Shown: positions 1 to 6,894, counted from the stretch's first letter. The stretch is DNA of 9,212 nt from an uncultured Bacillaceae bacterium (GCA_904501845.1 CAJGCH010000109.1:1-9212); one strand, 5' to 3'. A program made the numbers and translations. The notes: generated by a model from the letters alone, not told the origin.

Positions 1-15
1 AAGGAACGGTTAACA

Positions 16-48
16 AACTTCTCATTTGCATAAAATGGGGAGTTTTTT
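16..48 (+). terminator. Rho-independent terminator of an upstream plus-strand gene
   Basis: A 12-bp stem (16-27 with 33-44, two G-U wobbles) closes a 5-nt loop and is followed by a run of T to position 48. It points along the plus strand, so it should end a gene lying left of the window. A TAA at 11-13 may be that gene's stop codon, but too little is present to say what it encoded. Confidence 0.7.
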
Positions 49-161
49 GTCTGCAAAAAGGCTGTCTGCTTCAAGAAACGACATATTCCTGCACTAAGTC
101 TGACGTTCTGCGATTTAAAACATGGCTTTATTTAGATTAAGAGCACGTGCAGCTGGTCGAT

Positions 162-201
162 AAAAAAAGACGAGATCCTGTTGGAGAGGAGGCTCGTCTT
201 T
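162..201 (-). terminator. Rho-independent terminator of the VOC gene
   Basis: A perfect 9-bp stem (166-174 with 193-201) has additional pairing inside the loop (TCCT 176-179 with AGGA 187-190). The A run at 162-168 reads as a T tract on the minus strand directly after the stem. It lies about 20 nt past the VOC stop codon, as expected for its intrinsic terminator. Confidence 0.75.
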
Positions 202-219
202 GACTATGTATCATTGATT

Positions 220-603
220 TTATTCCACTATTTCGATTTGATTGTTCTCTGGATCGAGGATACAGCTCTCGTAATACCCGTCACCAGTTATTCGAGGCCC
301 GCTTAGAACCGTGTATCCATCTTCCTCGAGGCGGCTTGTCAGCTCATCTACCTTCTCCTTGCTTCCGACACTGAAGGCTAAATGTGCATACCCGAGCTGG
401 AACAGGCTTTTCTCATTTTCCTTTGTGTCAGGCCTCTTCATGATTTCAAGCCGTGTATCGCCATCAAAGGATAAAAAGTAAGTCTCAAGGCCGGTATTTG
501 GATTATGATATTTATCATTTTCTTTCGCTCCGAAATATCGCTTGTAGAATTCCTTCGTGCGTTCTAAATCTTCCACAAATACAGCTGCATGATTGATTCT
601 CAT
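220..603 (-). CDS. VOC family protein (glyoxalase I-like fold)
   Basis: A 127-residue cytosolic protein of the vicinal-oxygen-chelate superfamily, the group that includes glyoxalase I, fosfomycin thiol transferases and ring-cleavage dioxygenases. The two beta-alpha-beta-beta-beta modules are visible: INHAAVFVEDLE at residues 3-14 opens the first, and YAHLAFSV at 72-79 opens the second. The likely metal ligands H5, E53, H74 and E124 occupy the usual four positions, and DPENNQIEI (117-125) is the family's typical C-terminal signature. Length is normal for a single-chain VOC protein. The ATG start has a GAGGAGG ribosome binding site 8 nt upstream (612-618). It appears to be a single-gene unit with its own promoter and terminator, separate from the operon upstream. 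The H/E/H/E set resembles lactoylglutathione-lyase-like proteins of unknown substrate. The family call is secure; the substrate is not. Confidence 0.93.
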   Translation of the reverse strand: MRINHAAVFVEDLERTKEFYKRYFGAKENDKYHNPNTGLETYFLSFDGDTRLEIMKRPDTKENEKSLFQLGYAHLAFSVGSKEKVDELTSRLEEDGYTVLSGPRITGDGYYESCILDPENNQIEIVE

Positions 604-623
604 AGTTGATGCCTCCTCATGGG

Positions 624-651
624 ATTATAGTTTAATAGTATCATGAAGGAA
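624..651 (-). promoter_or_regulatory. Candidate sigma-A promoter of the VOC gene
   Basis: On the minus strand there is a perfect TATAAT -10 box (624-629), with only a weak TTCCTT -35-like hexamer (646-651) at 16-bp spacing. It sits just before the GAGGAGG ribosome binding site of the VOC gene. The -10 box is convincing; the -35 box is poor. Confidence 0.4.
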
Positions 652-661
652 TCTGGTAAGC

Positions 662-687
662 GGAATTCTTTGTTCAGCAAAGAATCC
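662..687 (-). terminator. Hairpin after the four-gene operon, possible weak terminator
   Basis: A 10-bp stem (662-672 with 678-687, one bulged A) closes a 5-nt loop, 25 nt after the stop of the last operon gene. There is no T tract after it on the minus strand, so it may be a weak terminator or a 3'-end-stabilising hairpin. Transcripts could read through into the VOC gene. Confidence 0.35.
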
Positions 688-711
688 TCCAACGTCCCCC
701 TAAAGATGCTT

Positions 712-1725
712 TTAATATCTGCTAATTGAAGGTTTCTCATCAATACGATATTGGTGCAGGTTTTGTTTCATTTTTTTATTGTGAGTTAAGTAGTATTCGA
801 AAACCTCTTTTGATGTATAGGTTGGCGTGAAGCCGAACACTGTTTTTAGCTTGGTGTTATCAAGGACCGGGCGATAGCGAAGGAAGTTAACCTGTTCCTC
901 TCCGTATTGGGTTAGGGACAAGCGCTTCAGGATGTATAGGGACCCCTTGACGATGGATGAGGGAATCCGGATGACTGGTTTATGCAAGATATGGGCTAGG
1001 TCATCGATGGTTAGCTTGCCATCACCGGCTACATTGAATATCCCGGTTACATCACCAGTGACGGCTTTCTCGAGACAGCTTGCTACATCCTCATCCCAGA
1101 CAAAAACGAACGGACTATCCGACCCGGATATGCCAATCAGCGCTTTCTTTTCGAATAGCGCCGTGATTTGGTTATTCACTGTCTCACCTAGGATAGTCCC
1201 GATTCGAAAGATGACCTGCTCAAGCTCAGGATGGGTTTGACGATATTCGGCTAATAACTGTTCAACGAGCCGCTTGTGATGCGAATAGGCAAACTCTTCG
1301 TTACCCCGGATTAACCCGTCTTCCTTAATCCATTCCGGATTGTCGGGATGATATCCATAAGCGGCACCGCTCGATGAGACGATGAAGCGTTTCACTCCGC
1401 TGTTGATGCTTGCCTTTAGAATATTTTTCGTGCCGAGCACATCGACGGAATACTCGAGCTCGCGATTGCTCTTTTTCCCGGGTGTAACGATGGAGGCTAG
1501 ATGTACGACGGTATCAATCTGATAATTGGCCATTACCTCATGAACATGCTCTGAACGAATATCAAGTTGGACATAATTAACGGCGGCATCGAAGGAGGAT
1601 GGGGGCCGCTCCTGTATATCAGTTGCAATGACCCGAATGGCCTCTCCATGCTTTGAAGCGCCGGATAAACGGCGGACGAGGAGACTTCCTAGATACCCCG
1701 CTGCACCTGTTATAAGGACATTCAT
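712..1725 (-). CDS. NAD(P)-dependent epimerase/dehydratase (extended SDR family)
   Basis: A 337-residue extended short-chain dehydrogenase/reductase, a family that oxidises, reduces or epimerises sugar nucleotides and other hydroxy or carbonyl substrates. The Rossmann glycine motif TGAAGYLG is at residues 6-13, with D36 at the end of the second strand placed to prefer NAD over NADP. The catalytic set is S117-S119 and Y147-x-x-x-K151. Family-typical segments include HLAS (75-78) and NVAGDGKLTI (231-240). Length suits the family. It is the last gene of the operon: its ATG overlaps the stop of the transporter gene as ATGA (1722-1725), indicating translational coupling, with GGGAG 9 nt upstream as ribosome binding site. 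A nucleotide-sugar role is not supported by its neighbours. Oxidoreduction of the same small molecule as the adjacent dehydrogenase and ThDP enzyme is more likely, as an inference. Confidence 0.9.
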   Translation of the reverse strand: MNVLITGAAGYLGSLLVRRLSGASKHGEAIRVIATDIQERPPSSFDAAVNYVQLDIRSEHVHEVMANYQIDTVVHLASIVTPGKKSNRELEYSVDVLGTKNILKASINSGVKRFIVSSSGAAYGYHPDNPEWIKEDGLIRGNEEFAYSHHKRLVEQLLAEYRQTHPELEQVIFRIGTILGETVNNQITALFEKKALIGISGSDSPFVFVWDEDVASCLEKAVTGDVTGIFNVAGDGKLTIDDLAHILHKPVIRIPSSIVKGSLYILKRLSLTQYGEEQVNFLRYRPVLDNTKLKTVFGFTPTYTSKEVFEYYLTHNKKMKQNLHQYRIDEKPSISRY

Positions 1726-2657
1726 GTTTTCACGCTCCCGACTTGATTTTGGACGCTCTCCTTATGGGGAGGCCTTTTCGACCAATAGGTGGCAATGGTA
1801 AGCCCAGAGATGATATGCCAAATCGCCCACCATGCAGCGACAATCGCCATCCCTCCTAAACCATCAAAGAAATTAAAAATCAAGATGAGCCCCAGTCCTG
1901 AGTTTTGAATTCCGACCTCAATCGAGATGGCCCGCCGATCCGCAACCGGGAGTCTCAGAAGGGAGGAAGTCGTGTAACCAATCGTGATGGCCAGCAGATT
2001 ATGGATGAAGACAATGATGGCCACCATGCCAATGAATTCGATGAAGTAGGTGATATTTGCCGCTAAAGATACAATGACAAAGAGCAGGAAGAAGACAATG
2101 GATGCCTTTTTAGCCCATTTATTGATCTGCAATGCTTTTGTCGGGTATTTATGCCTTATATACATGCCAACAGCGAGCGGCAGCCCAAGCATCAGGAAAA
2201 TCGTGACGAGCATGTCCTGCGGGCTGATGGTAAAAGACTTCAGCAGACTGTTGGTCGGTCCATATAAAGAACCCCACAGCAATGTGTTAAAGGGGGTCAT
2301 GAAGATGGCCAGCACAGTTGATATAGCAGACATGCTGATGGATAGGGGCGTGTTTCCCTTCGCCAAGTAGGTCAAGAAGTTAGAGAGATTCCCTCCAGGG
2401 CAAGCCGCAACCAAAAATAAACCGAGTGCTATGCTTGGCCTTGGCTGTATGATAAGAACGAGTAAATATGTGAAAGCCGGGAGCAAGATAAATTGGCAAA
2501 CCAGCCCGATGATGGCGGGCTTTGGAGTTTTTAAGCTGCGTTTGAAATCAGATGATTGTAGGTCCAGAGCCACTCCAAACATAATGAAACCAATCAGGAT
2601 GTTCATGATTGTCAGGGAGGCAGCATTGAAATTTAAGTGGATATCATCAATGTTCAT
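1722..2657 (-). CDS. BASS family (bile acid:sodium symporter-like) transporter
   Basis: A 311-residue polytopic inner-membrane protein, hydrophobic along nearly its whole length, fitting the 9-10 transmembrane segments of the bile acid:Na+ symporter family. CPGGNLSN at 86-93 is the family's first crossover motif, and EVGIQNSGLGL at 247-257 carries the conserved Glu and Gln (E247, Q251) that bind sodium in the second crossover. Bacterial members carry organic anions such as pyruvate, pantoate-like acids and other carboxylates rather than bile acids. The ATG is 1 nt from the stop of the ThDP-enzyme gene, and its purine-rich ribosome binding site (AAGGGGA) lies inside that gene's end. Its position between two enzyme genes argues that it imports the substrate or exports the product of this pathway. 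The short C-terminal tail is charged and cytosolic-looking. Family call firm, cargo unknown. Confidence 0.92.
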   Translation of the reverse strand: MNIDDIHLNFNAASLTIMNILIGFIMFGVALDLQSSDFKRSLKTPKPAIIGLVCQFILLPAFTYLLVLIIQPRPSIALGLFLVAACPGGNLSNFLTYLAKGNTPLSISMSAISTVLAIFMTPFNTLLWGSLYGPTNSLLKSFTISPQDMLVTIFLMLGLPLAVGMYIRHKYPTKALQINKWAKKASIVFFLLFVIVSLAANITYFIEFIGMVAIIVFIHNLLAITIGYTTSSLLRLPVADRRAISIEVGIQNSGLGLILIFNFFDGLGGMAIVAAWWAIWHIISGLTIATYWSKRPPHKESVQNQVGSVKT

Positions 2658-2658
2658 C

Positions 2659-4407
2659 CTATCTTCCCCTTGGCTCAGCGTGCATTTCTTTAAAGTATTT
2701 CAAGCCGGGCGCCCACATATGCTTGACGGGGTCTACGTCGACATGAATGACGGAACAAATTCCGCTGCGGATTGAGCGTTCAAGCGCCTCACGGAAATCA
2801 GCAGGGTTATTGGCATATTCACCGTGAGCCCCCATGCTTTCAGCAAGCTTATGAAATTCAATATTCCCAAGGTCTGTATTAATGCTTTCTTCAGGACTGA
2901 GCGTTTTCTTAAGTAAGGTCTTGATTGGCTTCATGGCAATATGCTGATTGATTTTCACCATTCCCCATTGACGGTCGCACATGACAATGTAAATGACGTG
3001 CAGTCCATTACGCACGGCTGTCTCGATATCCTGCGGATGAAACCCCATTGCACCATCGCCGATGACACAGCAGACAGGTACATTCGGTCTTGCTGCCGCT
3101 GCCCCGAGTGCCTGGCCGACACCTGCTCCAAGCATGCCGAACTTAAAGGTGGAGACGACTGTTCCTGGTTCTCTTACTTTGTAGTAGAAATTTGTCCAAA
3201 TGGCTGTATTTCCTCCATCAATGACGAGCGGGGATTCATGAGGAAAAACCTCATTGCAAATAGCGGGCACATGTGCTGAGTTCATTGGAGCTTCGAAATC
3301 ATTTAATTGCTCATCAAGCTTATTCCGATGCTTCTGTTTATCTTCGAGGTATTTGGTTAGCGTGGCTTCACGAGAGAGGGTGGATAATTGATCTTTAAGT
3401 GGCAGAAGTCGTTCATACAGCTTCTCTAAAAAGACTTTCACGTCGGAATGGATAGCAACTGCAGCAGGTTTATTGGCTCCGAGAATGGAGGGGTCTAAAT
3501 CTACTTGGATCATCTTTTGGTTCGGGTTCCAGTATGGAGCCTTTCCCCACCAGTCCGTTTCACCGAGCCTAGAGCCAAGCGCCAAAAGGACATCCGCCTC
3601 ATTGCGGACCTTATTATTGGTTTGGATATGCACCATTGGCAGCATTAAGCGGTTATTCTCTGAGAGGGCACCGCGTCCGGCCCAGCTGGTTGTAACCATA
3701 GATTGCAGTAATTCGGCGACTCTTTCAAGCTCGTTGAAGGCGCGAGCATGAATGACGCCGCTGCCGGCATGGATAATCGGGAAATTGGCCGAGAGCAATA
3801 GTTCCACCGCGTTATCTAGTTGCTGATCGCTTGGTCCTGGCGGCTCGGTCACTCGGTATTGGCTAGGCTCCCAGAAGGAAAGGTCGCATTTCACTTTCGT
3901 GTTTAAGATGTTCTCCGGGATATCGAGATGGACAACCCCTGGCCGGCCCTCATAGCATTTCCGGAGGGCGGTGCGGAGCATTTCAGGAATACGTTCGAAT
4001 GAAGGGACGGATTCGCTCCACTTCGCAAACTGGCCAATCACTCCTGTCTGATCGAAGCATTGGTAGGTACCTCCTCGGTCAGGGTACATGATACCAGTGC
4101 GCCTTGCGCTAGTGATGACGAGTACACGGTTGCCTTCTGCTTGTTCAACGACCAACCCGGGAAGGATATTCGCCACACCTGGTCCATTGCTGGCCATGCA
4201 GACTCCGAGCTTTCCAGTCAAGCGGGCGTAAGCGCCAGCCATATGGGCAGCGCTCGTTTCGTGGCGCGGAGATATCAACTCAATCCCATGGCTCTGCAAG
4301 TTTGAATAAAATCCAAAATAAGTTCCGTCAATTATCCCAAATACTTTCTCAACCGTCTCCAAGCTTAACATCTTGGCAATGACTTCGCCGCCGCTCATTT
4401 CTGCCAT
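2659..4407 (-). CDS. ThDP-dependent enzyme of the acetolactate synthase-like superfamily
   Basis: A 582-residue cytosolic ThDP enzyme with the three-domain architecture of acetolactate synthase, oxalyl-CoA decarboxylase and related lyases. The N-terminal PYR domain (about 1-170) has the catalytic Glu in RHE (E50) and the NGPGVAN loop (74-80). The central domain spans about 190-330. The C-terminal PP domain carries GDGAMGF (450-456). The metal-binding end of the GDG motif, usually NN or DN, reads CD here (C477, D478); Asp in the second position is also found in catabolic acetolactate synthase AlsS as I recall it. No FAD-binding or small-subunit partner gene is visible. The start chosen is the second in-frame ATG, because AAGGAGG lies 5 nt before it; an ATG 21 nt further upstream lacks such a site. 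It lies second in the operon, between an iron alcohol dehydrogenase and an anion transporter. Carboligase or decarboxylase activity on a 2-oxo or 2-hydroxy acid is likely; I cannot name the substrate. Confidence 0.9.
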   Translation of the reverse strand: MAEMSGGEVIAKMLSLETVEKVFGIIDGTYFGFYSNLQSHGIELISPRHETSAAHMAGAYARLTGKLGVCMASNGPGVANILPGLVVEQAEGNRVLVITSARRTGIMYPDRGGTYQCFDQTGVIGQFAKWSESVPSFERIPEMLRTALRKCYEGRPGVVHLDIPENILNTKVKCDLSFWEPSQYRVTEPPGPSDQQLDNAVELLLSANFPIIHAGSGVIHARAFNELERVAELLQSMVTTSWAGRGALSENNRLMLPMVHIQTNNKVRNEADVLLALGSRLGETDWWGKAPYWNPNQKMIQVDLDPSILGANKPAAVAIHSDVKVFLEKLYERLLPLKDQLSTLSREATLTKYLEDKQKHRNKLDEQLNDFEAPMNSAHVPAICNEVFPHESPLVIDGGNTAIWTNFYYKVREPGTVVSTFKFGMLGAGVGQALGAAAARPNVPVCCVIGDGAMGFHPQDIETAVRNGLHVIYIVMCDRQWGMVKINQHIAMKPIKTLLKKTLSPEESINTDLGNIEFHKLAESMGAHGEYANNPADFREALERSIRSGICSVIHVDVDPVKHMWAPGLKYFKEMHAEPRGR

Positions 4408-4412
4408 AGTAT

Positions 4413-4419
4413 CCTCCTT
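4413..4419 (-). promoter_or_regulatory. Ribosome binding site that sets the ThDP-enzyme start
   Basis: AAGGAGG on the minus strand matches the 16S anti-Shine-Dalgarno end fully and lies 5 nt before the ATG at 4405-4407. The longer in-frame ATG at 4426-4428 is upstream of this site and has only A/T-rich sequence before it, so the shorter protein is preferred. Confidence 0.7.
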
Positions 4420-4433
4420 GATAACCATATTTT

Positions 4434-5621
4434 TTAGCGATGTATTAAATGATTGTCCAATTCTTGATGTAGTTGAAAGAAAATCTGCTCGATATCCTCG
4501 AACGTCGGAATTTTGCGATTTGTGTTAATGCCATTGCCGCTAAGACTTCGCTCGACTAAAAGCGGCATGTAGGAGTGATGGTCCTCATCTGTTTGAATGT
4601 AGGCTCTGCCTGCCTCCCAAATATGGAAACGCCGATTATATTGCTGGATGAGCATAAGAATTCGCTTAGCTAATGATGCCTTGCTTGCGTTTGGGCTATG
4701 CCCCAGCGCAACGGCGATTTCTGCATATCGTTCCTCTGCTTCAATGAGACTGAATTCAATCACGAAAGGATGCAAAAGTGCGACGCTTAAGCCATGTGGC
4801 ATATTATAGTTAGCCCCTAAGGCTCGTCCTGTTGCATGGGCTAAATTCGTCGATGAGTTGGAGAAAGCTATTCCTGCGTACAAGCTTCCGAGGAGCATTT
4901 CATCATAGGCTTGCTGATCATTTGTTCTAGCGTAAGCATCTGGAAGGGCATTGGTGATTTTTTTGATAGCTTCAAGAGCATAGAAGTCTGAGAAATCGTT
5001 GGCTTTCGTAGATACATAGGCTTCTATAGCGTGTGTAAGTGCATCTAAACCTGTGTAGGCGGTTATAGCTGGAGGTAATTTCTTGGTCCAATAGGAATCT
5101 AGTATGGCCACATCTGGAACAAAGGCTGGGTGAGAGGGGTTATGTTTAATGCCTGTCTCATTATCGGTAATGACCATTACTTTTGTTGCTTCCGACCCTG
5201 AGCCAGCTGTGGACGGAATGGCAATCAAGGGAAGGCGTTCAAGGTCAGGATTTTCATGAATCGTATGCAAGGTATCATTTGGATTGGCAGCAAAGACGGA
5301 AACAGCTTTAGCTCGGTCGATTACACTGCCGCCGCCAATGGCAGCAATTCCATCACAATATTCTGTCCGTGCTGTATAGACGGCCTTCATAACCTGTTCG
5401 ATAGTCGGCTCCCCATTATCGCAAACATAGGGGTGAAACGAGATTTGTTCGTTTTCAAGCGATGGGAAAAGGTGTTTTTCCGCATCCTTGAAAAGCTTGT
5501 CAGAGATCATGATGAAGGCTTTCTTGATTTCAAGATTACGGATCGCTTCTGTTAACTGTAAGCTGCTATTCCCGCCAGTCATGATGACAGCGGGTTTTAG
5601 AATGGATTCGATAGCAATCAC
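4434..5621 (-). CDS. Iron-containing alcohol dehydrogenase (group III ADH)
   Basis: A 395-residue NAD(P)-dependent dehydrogenase of the Fe-ADH family, which interconverts alcohols and aldehydes or ketones in the cytosol. The N-terminal dinucleotide-binding domain contains GGGSVIDRAK (96-105) and TAGSGSEAT (138-146). The all-helical C-terminal domain carries the metal ligands D193, H197, H262 and H276, with the same spacing as FucO D196/H200/H263/H277. The residue matching the further conserved FucO histidine H267 is Arg (R266), which is unusual. Length is normal for the family. It is the first gene of the four-gene operon, with 26 nt before the next start. The start is doubtful: the GTG at 5619-5621 overlaps its own AAGGAG sequence (5621-5626), an in-frame TAA lies just upstream, and the next ATG (codon 14) would delete the conserved N-terminal strand. 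Coupled re-initiation from an upstream frame that ends in GTGA could rescue the GTG. A cre-like site lies just upstream. Confidence 0.9.
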   Translation of the reverse strand: MIAIESILKPAVIMTGGNSSLQLTEAIRNLEIKKAFIMISDKLFKDAEKHLFPSLENEQISFHPYVCDNGEPTIEQVMKAVYTARTEYCDGIAAIGGGSVIDRAKAVSVFAANPNDTLHTIHENPDLERLPLIAIPSTAGSGSEATKVMVITDNETGIKHNPSHPAFVPDVAILDSYWTKKLPPAITAYTGLDALTHAIEAYVSTKANDFSDFYALEAIKKITNALPDAYARTNDQQAYDEMLLGSLYAGIAFSNSSTNLAHATGRALGANYNMPHGLSVALLHPFVIEFSLIEAEERYAEIAVALGHSPNASKASLAKRILMLIQQYNRRFHIWEAGRAYIQTDEDHHSYMPLLVERSLSGNGINTNRKIPTFEDIEQIFFQLHQELDNHLIHR

Positions 5622-5632
5622 TCCTTATTATT

Positions 5633-5648
5633 TTGTATCCGCTTACAA
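5633..5648 (-). promoter_or_regulatory. CcpA-binding cre site upstream of the dehydrogenase operon
   Basis: The 16-mer TTGTAAGCGGATACAA on the minus strand matches every position of the Bacillus cre consensus WTGNNARCGNWWWCAW and has perfect TTGTA/TACAA arms. It ends 6 nt before the AAGGAG site of the alcohol dehydrogenase. With the nearest good promoter about 300 bp upstream, it would act as a roadblock for elongating polymerase. It predicts repression on preferred sugars, fitting a catabolic operon. Confidence 0.65.
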
Positions 5649-5944
5649 TTAGTCGTTTGTTTGGATATGAAAGCTGTGTATATCTGGTCTATAGATGCCT
5701 GTATATTTTCCGGCACCTGTCCAAGGGAGCTCTTGCTTATTCGTTCCAAGTGTAAAGCATTGATCATCTGAGAAACATCGTTGGAGAGAGTTTTATAGAA
5801 ATAATCTGTTCAGCTTGATAAAACTCCAGTCTAAGCTTCCGTTCAAGCAGGTCATAAATGACGGCTTGATTTAAGTCATATGCAAGCAGTTTATCTCCAA
5901 TATTTTTGGTATAGTAATATTTTTCTACAGCATACTTAAAGAAC

Positions 5945-5973
5945 ATTATAGTCAGCAAAATGGGGAAAAGCAA
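5945..5973 (-). promoter_or_regulatory. Candidate promoter for the minus-strand operon
   Basis: The minus strand has TTGCTT (5968-5973), a 17-bp spacer, and a perfect TATAAT (5945-5950). This is the best sigma-A-like promoter upstream of the alcohol dehydrogenase. Transcription would start near 5938, leaving a leader of about 315 nt that contains the coding-like frames and the cre site. If it is real, the TTG at 5973 cannot be a translation start on this transcript. Confidence 0.42.
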
Positions 5974-6090
5974 TATTTATCAGAATATTCAAACCATAAA
6001 ATTCTGATACTGTGACGATATTAAAGCATATAATTGCCGGGCCATTTCACCATTTATTTACGTACCAGTATGGAAGATCCTTATTGCCGT

Positions 6091-6117
6091 TTGTTCCTTT
6101 ATCCTTTTCCTTATAAT
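6091..6117 (+). promoter_or_regulatory. Weak candidate promoter of the YesL-like gene
   Basis: A TATAAT hexamer (6112-6117) is preceded by TTGTTC (6091-6096) at a short 15-bp spacing, about 50 nt before the preferred TTG start. A second -10-like TATACT lies at 6123-6128 without a good partner. The evidence is suggestive only. Confidence 0.3.
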
Positions 6118-6165
6118 TACAGTATACTATTTAAGAGGACGTATAACGGATGGGAGGGATGGTCT

Positions 6166-6768
6166 TTGAGAGATTTTGGCAGCAACCTTTATAGGATGTT
6201 GGAATGGGTTTCGAGATTCGCCTATTTACATTTATTATGGGTTTTATTTACTTTGGCGGGTGCTGTGATGCTCGGAATATATCCTTCTACGGCAGCTGTC
6301 TTTGCCATTATGAGAAAATGGCTGCATGGTGAGTCTGATTTGCCGGTATTCAGGACATTCTGGACTTATTATCGTAAGGAATTTTGGAAGAGTAATCATT
6401 TAGGAATTTATATAACGATTATTTTGTTCTTCATTTTTGTTGATTTATTTTACATATACAGCATGGCGGAGAGCTCCTTCAGCTGGATATTTGTTCCGCT
6501 GCTCGCAGGCATGCTGCTTTTCTCTTTCTTGCTGTTGTATATCTTTCCTGTGTTTGTCCAATTTGACCACTCAGCTCTTAAGACGATTAGAACGGCTTTT
6601 CTTATTATGCTCATCAGCCCGATTCAAATTTTCATGCTGATAATCTGTTTATTGGCAATTGCCGTCATCATCTGGTTCTTCCCGGCAATCGGATTTATCT
6701 TTGGAATTAGTTTGTATGCCTTTGTTTCAGTTTGGGTGGCCGGTTATTCCTTTAAACGGCTGTCGTAG
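6166..6768 (+). CDS. YesL-like DUF624 membrane protein
   Basis: A 200-residue integral membrane protein of the DUF624/YesL family. Members are common in Bacillus and Paenibacillus, often near sugar-uptake genes, and their biochemical role is unknown. Family features are the aromatic N-terminal helix leading into GIYPSTAAVFAIMRKWL (37-53), then FRTFWTYYRKEFWKSNHLG (62-80), followed by four or five hydrophobic segments (about 80-98, 105-130, 143-170, 173-194). The short basic C-terminus (FKRLS) is probably cytosolic. The start chosen is TTG at 6166: GGGAGGG lies 6 nt before it, and the product begins as family members do. The open frame extends 44 codons further upstream to an ATG at 6034, but that stretch is not membrane-like and carries promoter-like sequence. 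The gene is divergent from the operon to its left and has no sugar-transport genes beside it here. Confidence 0.88.
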   Translation: MRDFGSNLYRMLEWVSRFAYLHLLWVLFTLAGAVMLGIYPSTAAVFAIMRKWLHGESDLPVFRTFWTYYRKEFWKSNHLGIYITIILFFIFVDLFYIYSMAESSFSWIFVPLLAGMLLFSFLLLYIFPVFVQFDHSALKTIRTAFLIMLISPIQIFMLIICLLAIAVIIWFFPAIGFIFGISLYAFVSVWVAGYSFKRLS

Positions 6769-6894
6769 ACTTGTGTAGTATAAAAGTTCATGCGTACTTT
6801 ATTCTGCAGAAAGCATAGTGAACAAATCCCGCAGTTTAAGATAAAACAGCTATGGAGAGGCGTAATAAGCATAAAGAGGAAGGATTGAAGTTGA

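Larger units (their letters stand above)
5618..5973 (-). pseudogene. Possible frameshifted gene upstream of the dehydrogenase
   Basis: Two overlapping minus-strand frames read like one protein. The first, open from a TTG at 5973 to TGA at 5764, gives 69 residues with a hydrophobic start and a charged helix-like stretch (KLLAYDLNQAVIYDLLERK). The second is open for 63 codons from 5809 to TGA at 5618-5620 and contains DVSQMINALHLERISKSS. One extra A in the A4 run (5791-5794) would join them into about 117 residues. The second frame ends in a GTGA overlap with the dehydrogenase start, the arrangement of coupled operon genes. Against coding: no good ribosome binding site is seen, a promoter-like sequence lies inside the 5' end, and the cre site falls in the last codons. 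I recognise no family. It could be a decayed regulator of the operon, a sequencing error, or chance open frames. Confidence 0.42.

Noticed and set aside
932..1240. Plus-strand open frame of 102 codons
   Set aside because: It is antisense to the SDR gene, has no ribosome binding site or recognisable motifs, and is a shadow of strong coding on the other strand.
2431..3279. Plus-strand open frames opposite the transporter and ThDP-enzyme genes
   Set aside because: They are antisense shadows of well-supported genes, with Cys/His/Ser-rich noise composition and no start signals.
4408..4428. Longer ThDP-enzyme start at ATG 4428
   Set aside because: The strong AAGGAGG site lies downstream of it and is correctly spaced for the ATG at 4407.
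5256..5555. Plus-strand open frame of 99 codons
   Set aside because: It is antisense to the conserved nucleotide-binding domain of the alcohol dehydrogenase, so it is not an independent gene.
4434..5621. Phosphonate biosynthesis (PhpC-like dehydrogenase plus phosphonopyruvate decarboxylase)
   Set aside because: The ThDP protein is a full three-domain enzyme of about 580 residues rather than a decarboxylase of about 380, and no PEP mutase gene is present.
6034..6165. N-terminal extension of the YesL-like gene to the ATG at 6034
   Set aside because: No ribosome binding site precedes it, the 44 residues do not look like the family start, and promoter-like hexamers lie inside. TTG at 6166 has GGGAGGG at good spacing.
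6786..6803. Terminator after the YesL-like gene
   Set aside because: Only a 5-bp AAAGT/ACTTT stem with an 8-nt loop and no proper T tract, which is too weak to call.
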